64,000 bases of DNA. Source: Chalara sp. BL73 (Eukaryota; Ascomycota; Leotiomycetes; Helotiales). A program made the position numbers and the translations under genes. This document shows, piece by piece, positions 58,501 to 64,000 of the stretch. The stretch covers positions 372,001-436,000 of the forward strand of contig CAKJVC010000008.1 in NCBI GenBank assembly GCA_918026815.1. The letters run 5' to 3'. The notes below the pieces were generated by a model. That model was not told the DNA's origin. It searched no databases and saw nothing but the letters and a program-made list of their open reading frames with translations. Each line of letters starts with the position of its first letter. Within the stretch, counting starts at the first letter, position 1.

Positions 58501-60157
58501 TGCAATTACTTCTACGCTGACCTCGAAGCACGACATTTGGCATTTCTACAGACGGAAGATAGTCTTCTTCTGCGACTCATCGATGATTTCCTCCTCATCA
58601 CCACCGAAGTATTGCACGCAAAGCAGTTTTTACAAATTATGCATGATGGGCTGCCAGCGTATGGCGTTTCTATCAGCCCCGATAAGACGCTTGTCAACTT
58701 CGAGGCAACCATCAATGGGAGAAAGGTTCCTAGGCTTGTTGGCACTCGAAACTTTCCTTATTGTGGTAGTTTGATCGACACTTCAACATTGAACATCACA
58801 AAAGACCGCGAGAGGAATAAGAATACAGGTGAGTTTCCTTGTTTCGTTAGTATATTGCTTGCTAATGACGACAGTGGTTGCCGACTCTTTGACTGTGGAG
58901 TTCTCGAAAGTACCAGGCAAGTCATTCCATCGTAAGGTATTGAGTAAGTGCATCTGCATCTCTTGTTTCTTCTGACGATACTCGTGGTTAAATTTGTAGA
59001 ACCAGCGTCCAATCCTTTGCTTCTGTCACTTAATCTCTCATTCTAATTATATGCTTGGTATCACCTCACTCAAAGTTGCTATGTGGTGTTACAAAACATT
59101 TCATGAGAACACCGTTTGCAAACTAGTATATGAGTTCAAACAAGTACTCTGCTGGTACATACGACCATAGACTGAGGAGAACTGGGCATCCCGTCCGCTC
59201 TGCCATACATAAGCCTCAGATCGGTAGACTAGTAGTTGGGTGGGTGACCACCAGCGAATCCCTACTGTTGTATGTTTTTTATGTTTTTTTTCTTCGCCAA
59301 TATTCTTTTCTAGGCGCTCTCCACATTTTTGGAAGGACATGTGAAATTGACAACAGGAAAAGTCGATGGAGCAATACTCTACAGACTGTTCTCTAGCAAT
59401 GGGTCAATTTCCCAAGTTGTGTTGTTGGTGCTTGGCATTTGTTTTGCCAAGGCCCAAATTCAGTGATAGCTTCCAAGGATATAATTGAAAATGCATGTCG
59501 GGCCAAGTGCTTTGAAGATACATGAATAGCTTCTATTGTACTGTTTTATTTTTGTTTTTCCTTCTGAATTATTCTCATATAGAATGCTGCGTTTCGCAAC
59601 TCGGCTGAGGCACCCACCTGCTAGCTTCACACAACGACATCAAACACAGAACTGACGCAGAAACAGACTCGTTCAAACTGCAATCACACCCCATGTTCCT
59701 CGATACCTCTCACAACTCCCTGCCGATTGTCCTTCACAATCTGCATTCCGCCTTCATCGAAACAGCCACGAAGATGTGGGCCTACGCCCGCTTCCTCCCT
59801 CCTCGCTCGCATCCCTCGACAACGCTATTGTTGAAGACGGTAGAGGATCTTGTAGGGCTGGCATTTGCGCTCATCAAAGGTAAAGGAAGAAAAAAGGGAA
59901 TGGAAGGGTATAGATGCGCAGTGGGGAGAGTACAGGTGGAATGGTATGTGCATGCACCTCTGAAATCGTAATCACTTACTCACTAGCAACGCAGGCTTGC
60001 GCTGATTGCGTTCAAGAAAGTACTGGGAAAGAGACAGAGCCGGTACCAAGGGTTACTAGCATGGATCGATCAGCAAATTAAGAGACTGAGGTCAAGATAC
60101 TGGATTGCATGTCAGCGGATGGAAGGGATTGTCAAGGAGAAGCTGATCGACGATTGA
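55559..60157 (+). CDS. TERT: Telomerase reverse transcriptase
   Basis: Ten exons (55559-55972, 56030-56348, 56398-56598, 56643-56986, 57032-57379, 57470-57931, 57979-58828, 58875-58943, 59661-59943, 59995-60157) join in phase to 1150 aa. A basic N-terminus (MTVKRKRNRHG) leads into the TEN-like region. The telomerase-specific T motif YIFPRQFGLHNVFTS is at about 345. RT motif 1 is FSQIRLLPKQTGVRPI, motif 2 begins NLRRR, and motif A is KVDVKAAFDTIP with Asp737. Motif B' is GIPQGSVLSSLLCNYFY, motif C is RLIDDFLLIT with Asp898/Asp899, and motif E is RNFPYCGSLIDT. The C-terminal extension (FLDTSHNSLPIVLHNL, AFKKVLGKRQSRY) is complete. All three catalytic aspartates are present, so the enzyme should be active. 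Intron 5 is GC-AG (donor AAG|GCAAGT at 57380). Intron 8 is unusually long (717 nt) and encloses a 5S rRNA gene. Confidence 0.96.
59157..59274 (+). rRNA. 5S ribosomal RNA (dispersed copy within a TERT intron)
   Basis: 118 nt run from ACATACGACCATAGACTGAG to CTGTTGTATG. The 5' and 3' ends pair (ACATACGAC with GTTGTATG). The fungal 5S core AGTAGTTGGGTGGGTGACC and CAGCGAATCCC is intact, as are GGGCATCCCGTCCGCTC and TAAGCC. Helix II differs from the commonest fungal sequence but is paired (CTGAGG with CCTCAG), so structure is maintained. A T-run follows directly. Filamentous ascomycetes often have dispersed 5S genes of several sequence types; this is probably a variant type. Confidence 0.93.
59275..59291 (+). 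terminator. RNA polymerase III terminator of the 5S gene
   Basis: TTTTTT directly after the 5S 3' end, followed by a second, longer T-run at about 59284-59291. The double run should ensure that polymerase III stops inside the TERT intron. Confidence 0.75.
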
Positions 60158-61514
60158 TCTGATCTCAAACAATGTAAATTAACAAAAGGCTCCTAATCGC
60201 TAGAGGCCCAACACACTCTAATTTGTATTCAACAAAATAAAATATGCACGTTTCCGTGCTGGGGGGCAATGATCTCCAAATGCCTCACAGTGGCACAAAA
60301 ACGGCCATCCGCATCAGATGAATCATCTCCCATTACCCCTTCCCAGATTCCCCTGGCAACCATCGATCTCTTTCTTAATCTCATCACCAGGCTCGGGGAC
60401 CTGTATTCCCGAGAATCATCGGCTGGTCAGTATAGCAGAGCACGGAACTTACGTGGCTTAGCATTCCCTCCCTTTTCAACCTGTCCGCGTGATTCACGAT
60501 GACAGACACAGCTCTCGCCGGGGTTTTGCGTTTCCCTGCTACTTGCGTCCATCGATGCTGCAGGCGAGGCTCGAGCATTGTCGCTAGACGCGTCTTCATG
60601 CGCATGTTTGCACGGGCTGGAATTATCGATCAACCAGTCTAAACAAGACGCTTTCTAAACGTGGCGACGTGTCGGTTCCTGGGTTGTTCGGTACGATTAT
60701 CCAGCAGCACGCGCTCGGGTTAAACGAAGCTGTCGGCGGCTCGTGGGCCTGGATGATGGATATTTTTTGGAGGCTCGATCCAAGTTGCCAGGAGAACCCA
60801 AATAACTCAAACTTTCATCCGCCAAAAGGCTGATCAGCTTATGCAGGGCTTTCCAATCGCTCTCTGCCTGCCCTCCCCCCTCTAGCCTCTGCTGTGAATT
60901 TGCGTAGCAAGATAGACGTTTCTTCATATTACCCTCCGCTTATTGGCACGAGGCTACCGGGACATCGAAAGCGGATAGGCATCTAGTGATTCCATCTGCT
61001 TCTTCCCCCACCGCTTATCGCTCACCCTGGGTGCGACCTAGGCTGACAAATTCTACAGCCTTAAAAAACCACAGCTCACTCATCTTCTACAAAGATGCAG
61101 CTCATCCCATCTACTTAGGTACACAAATTCACCTCGACGTCGGCGTGCTCATCATTGCAGCTCGCTTATTCTCGCTAACCCTGAATGCTGGCTCAAGCTC
61201 CTTTCTGACAGCTTGCAGGTCACTGATCACTTGTTGAAGCTGCGACCCGCCTGATCTGTTCGAACAACTTAGTATATCTATTTGCTCACTTAAATCCCAC
61301 TCATCCACGTTGACCCGGACAGCAGCCTTATTCTCAATCATTCTACAACCTTCCACAATCAAACTTGTCCGGGCAAGCCTGCGACTCGTTGCGACTAAGT
61401 AAGCATCTCAGAGACCCCATTGACTCCTGAACACCGTTTTAGAAACACCACCTTTTGCACGTACGTCATTTAGAACCCCTTGAGATATCTCGGCTAATAT
61501 CCAATTAGGTCACG
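60158..61514. other. Intergenic region
   Basis: Between TERT and the hydrolase gene. Short open frames in mixed directions show no family resemblance. The last 200 bp are likely the hydrolase leader. Confidence 0.5.
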
Positions 61515-63651
61515 ATGGCTAGAAGATGGCGTCCTGAGCCCCTTGAACCACAGCATACACTGGTTTACCGAAGAGTCAAGCCACCAAACATCTATATCCG
61601 TCCACGCCGATATACAAAGAATGGAGGTTGCAATCTACCCTCCGCCATACGCGCACCGATTGATATCAAAGCAGATGTCTACTTCCCTGATCAACGTGAC
61701 GGTCCCCGACCTATCATGCTCTTCATACATGGAGAAGGATGGGTATATGGCAGTAGAAAAGACTACTCCCGTGCTATGTTCCAACGCTTTTTGGGCCAAG
61801 GTTTTGTCGTGGTGTCAATGGACTACAGACTAATGCCGGAGTCGAGCTTCAAGATGCAGAAGGACGACGTGCGGTATATCGAAGGCTGGCTGCGTAGTGA
61901 AACCCTTTGGGAGAATGAGATAGAGGATCAACCGCCTGCTGGCGGGAATGAGGGTAGCAAACCTCCAGAACCACCGATTGATGATAATCCTGATTCTCGA
62001 GGAGAAAAACACATGCCTTCTCCTCCACGTACTCCAGATAGGAATCCTAGTCCACGTGCTCCGAGTTTCTCGCCGCAGTCTGACTTGTACGATGCAACAC
62101 CTCCCAGAAAAAGTGTCAAAAGTAAGGCAACTATTTCAGGTGATGAGATGCAACCACACGAGGAAGAATTCAACGTGCATATTGATGATAATATGGACGT
62201 GGACGATCAAGTACCGGACGACCAGCAACTCCGAATACGGGGCGGAGCTGCATCAGACGATGATGACTATGTAGATCAAATGGATGTTGATGAAGATATG
62301 AAGCTTGATATCGAAGAAAATATCCGGCCAGCCACTCGGACACGAGCTAGGAGGGTTGGGACCACACAAGCTCGAACCACGCAAGCTCGAGCTACCCAGG
62401 CACGAAGAACTCAGGCCGGAAGTGCTCGGGCTCGAATAAACCAAGCTCGAACGAAACAGGCTCGAATCAGCCGACAATCAAAGCCGCAATCTACAAAGGG
62501 AAAACTCCAAGCTGGAAAGACAACGAGGAGTAAGCAAAGCAGAAAGAGGGCGAACCAGCAAAACCACATTGAACTAGATGACAACGACGAAGAGCGTATC
62601 TCCGCTCAGAATAGCAACGGCGTTCCCGAAAATAGTGTTGGAGGCGAGCCAAGTTTGCAAGGCGCTGAAGTTGTTGATGAAGATATGCCAGATGTAAATG
62701 TGGAGGAAGACGGCACCTTATCATCTGAGCCCGAACCAAAGGCGAAGGAGCCAAAGAAAGTTAAACCAAAAAGCCTGCAGGAGGAGCTAATTGACAGAGG
62801 CGATAATATTGAGCTGGATGCTAAATGCATCATCGTTGTCGGCGCGAGCGCTGGGGCCCACCTAGCCCTTCTTACCGTATGTTCCTCTTCACTTTCTCTC
62901 TTCCCTCCATCTGATAACTAATATGCCACAGCCGACTCTCTGGAATACCTTACCAACGGCCATCATCTCGCTATATGGCCCAACAAACTTCCGCACCATA
63001 ACGTGGCGTAACGACCTCCTTGCAGATGTTGGTGACTGCAACGTCTTGAGCCTTGCCCAGGAGCTGCGTTGGAGGGACCCACCCACCGAGATCCCAGATG
63101 GATGCTTGGGACGCTATGATATGATACGCCACATATATCGCGAGGAGTTATTGGGCGCATTCTTGTGCCTTGGAGTTACTGAGGCGACGCGCTTTACAGA
63201 CGCCACCGAGACAGAGTATGAGGTTGTCGTTGAGCTCCCACTGAAAAATATCGTGAGTGAGAAGGAACTCGATGCTATCAGTAAGTAGCCTCTGATTGGG
63301 TTCGATGGGCTCCAGCTCAAGACTTGCATTCCTATTCTATACGAAAACAATGGTAACTATCACGAGAAGCGAGTGCTGTATCTAACTCGTTCGCTAGGCC
63401 CAGTGTACCTTTGCACACAAACCCGCTATCCGCCAGTGTACCAGCTGATAGGAAGTAATGACCATCTGTTCCATGTATCACAGGCCGATGAGATGCACAA
63501 TGCATTACGAGGAGAAGGTTATGAGTCGGTACGGCTAGAAGCTGATGGAAGAGACCATGGATTTGATGTTTATACAGTGCCTGGCGACTTAGACGACACG
63601 GTTTACATCAAGCCTATGGTAGAGTGGGCATGTCGCATAACCCAGTCGTAG
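61515..63651 (+). CDS. Alpha/beta-hydrolase (HSL/esterase type) with a large disordered insertion
   Basis: Three exons (61515-62876, 62932-63252, 63316-63651) give 672 aa. The fold is complete: oxyanion-hole segment LFIHGEGWVYGSRKDY (His72), VVVSMDYRLMPESSF, nucleophile elbow VVGASAGAHLALLT (Ser445), then PPVYQLIGSNDHLFH with the acidic residue and EADGRDHGFDVYT with the catalytic His. In ordinary family members the HGGG motif and GxSxG are about 75 residues apart; here they are about 370 apart. Residues ~140-430 form a low-complexity insert rich in Asp/Glu/Pro with a QAR-repeat basic block at about 278-325 and acidic and basic patches. The third exon join (donor GTGAGT at 63253) is my best choice. 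Substrate unknown; a carboxylesterase or lipase-like activity is likely. Confidence 0.88.
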
Positions 63652-64000
63652 CTGTATAAGAGTAGTAGATATAATTTTGTACTTATGTTTCCATCCCCCT
63701 TGACAGGGTGGCAATATACCAACAGCTTCAGCACATTCATGCTTAGCCTCTGCCTCATTCGGAGCCCAGTCATCGTGATAATTGACAAGTTTAATCCTTC
63801 AGGAGTGATACTAAATTAAGTGATGCCTCCGATCTTAAAGTACCACATTCGATTGTTTACCAAAATCCTCAATTTGTGTTTTGATATAGTGATGCCATTT
63901 CTGATCCAGGCAAGACATAACAGTATTCAGCAAGCTTGTGGCTCGACCTTCAAAGTACCATTTGCACTCAAGCTTCTTCAGAATAATACAAAAATGTGCC
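63652..64000. other. 3' flank at the window edge
   Basis: No gene recognised before the window ends. Confidence 0.5.

Noticed and set aside
58944..59100. Coding continuation of TERT exon 8 across 58980-59170 via the TTTGTAG acceptor
   Set aside because: It runs into a stop in the 5S gene and lacks TERT C-terminal features. Splicing to 59661 gives the expected FKLQSHPMFLD.
61129..61362. 77-codon minus-strand frame upstream of the hydrolase
   Set aside because: Reasonable composition but no splice partners or motif; lies in a likely promoter/leader.
1..64000. tRNA genes, CRISPR arrays, bacterial operons, telomeric TTAGGG arrays, intact transposons
   Set aside because: Looked for T-arm-like motifs, direct-repeat/spacer arrays, telomere repeats and transposase or polyprotein motifs; none convincing. 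tRNA detection by eye is unreliable, so a covariance search could still find one.

Overview
The window is nuclear DNA of a filamentous ascomycete. Genes carry many short spliceosomal introns (mostly 45-90 nt, GT-AG with CTAAC-like branch points). The protein families (HET domain, UstYa/DUF3328, CFEM, fungal telomerase, BAR-containing RhoGEF) are typical of Pezizomycotina. My impression from protein resemblance is Leotiomycetes/Helotiales, but this is inference only. All exon joins given here were worked out by hand from splice sites and reading phase; where one could not be closed I say so.

Layout. 0-3.6 kb: a decayed glutamine-dependent NAD+ synthetase gene (minus) with several inactivating lesions and unusually long introns that resemble one another. 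3.6-10.9 kb: gene-poor, with one likely tiny Cys-rich protein, low-complexity tracts and a possible relic. 10.9-26.4 kb: a CFEM GPI-anchored protein, an MFS transporter, a Nudix hydrolase, a beta-carbonic anhydrase, the U1 snRNP factor PRP39, a conserved hypothetical protein and a 14-3-3 protein. 28.1-31.3 kb: a SERCA-type Ca2+-ATPase. 31.5-32.5 kb: U6 snRNA (minus) and U2 snRNA (plus), divergently arranged about 0.7 kb apart. 32.7-36.9 kb: NOP14 and a divergently transcribed repeat-type protein of unknown role.

38.9-46.8 kb is the most distinctive segment. It holds a HET-domain protein, two adjacent UstYa-family (DUF3328) proteins, and a divergently transcribed secreted precursor-like protein. 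That protein has eight near-identical blocks (HHTAKQIAAKKAKA) separated by short variable acidic spacers. UstYa-type oxidases beside a signal-peptide repeat precursor is the hallmark layout of fungal dikaritin-type RiPP loci. Here, however, the repeats contain no aromatic residue and no KR/RR Kex2 site, so if it is a RiPP system it would be an unfamiliar type. A small membrane protein gene closes the segment.

47.9-53.9 kb: a large RhoGEF with DH, BAR and SH3 regions. 55.6-60.2 kb: telomerase reverse transcriptase, complete over ten exons (1150 codons). A dispersed 5S rRNA gene lies inside its 717-nt eighth intron on the same strand. 61.5-63.7 kb: an alpha/beta-hydrolase whose catalytic core is split by a roughly 300-residue disordered, QAR-repeat insertion.
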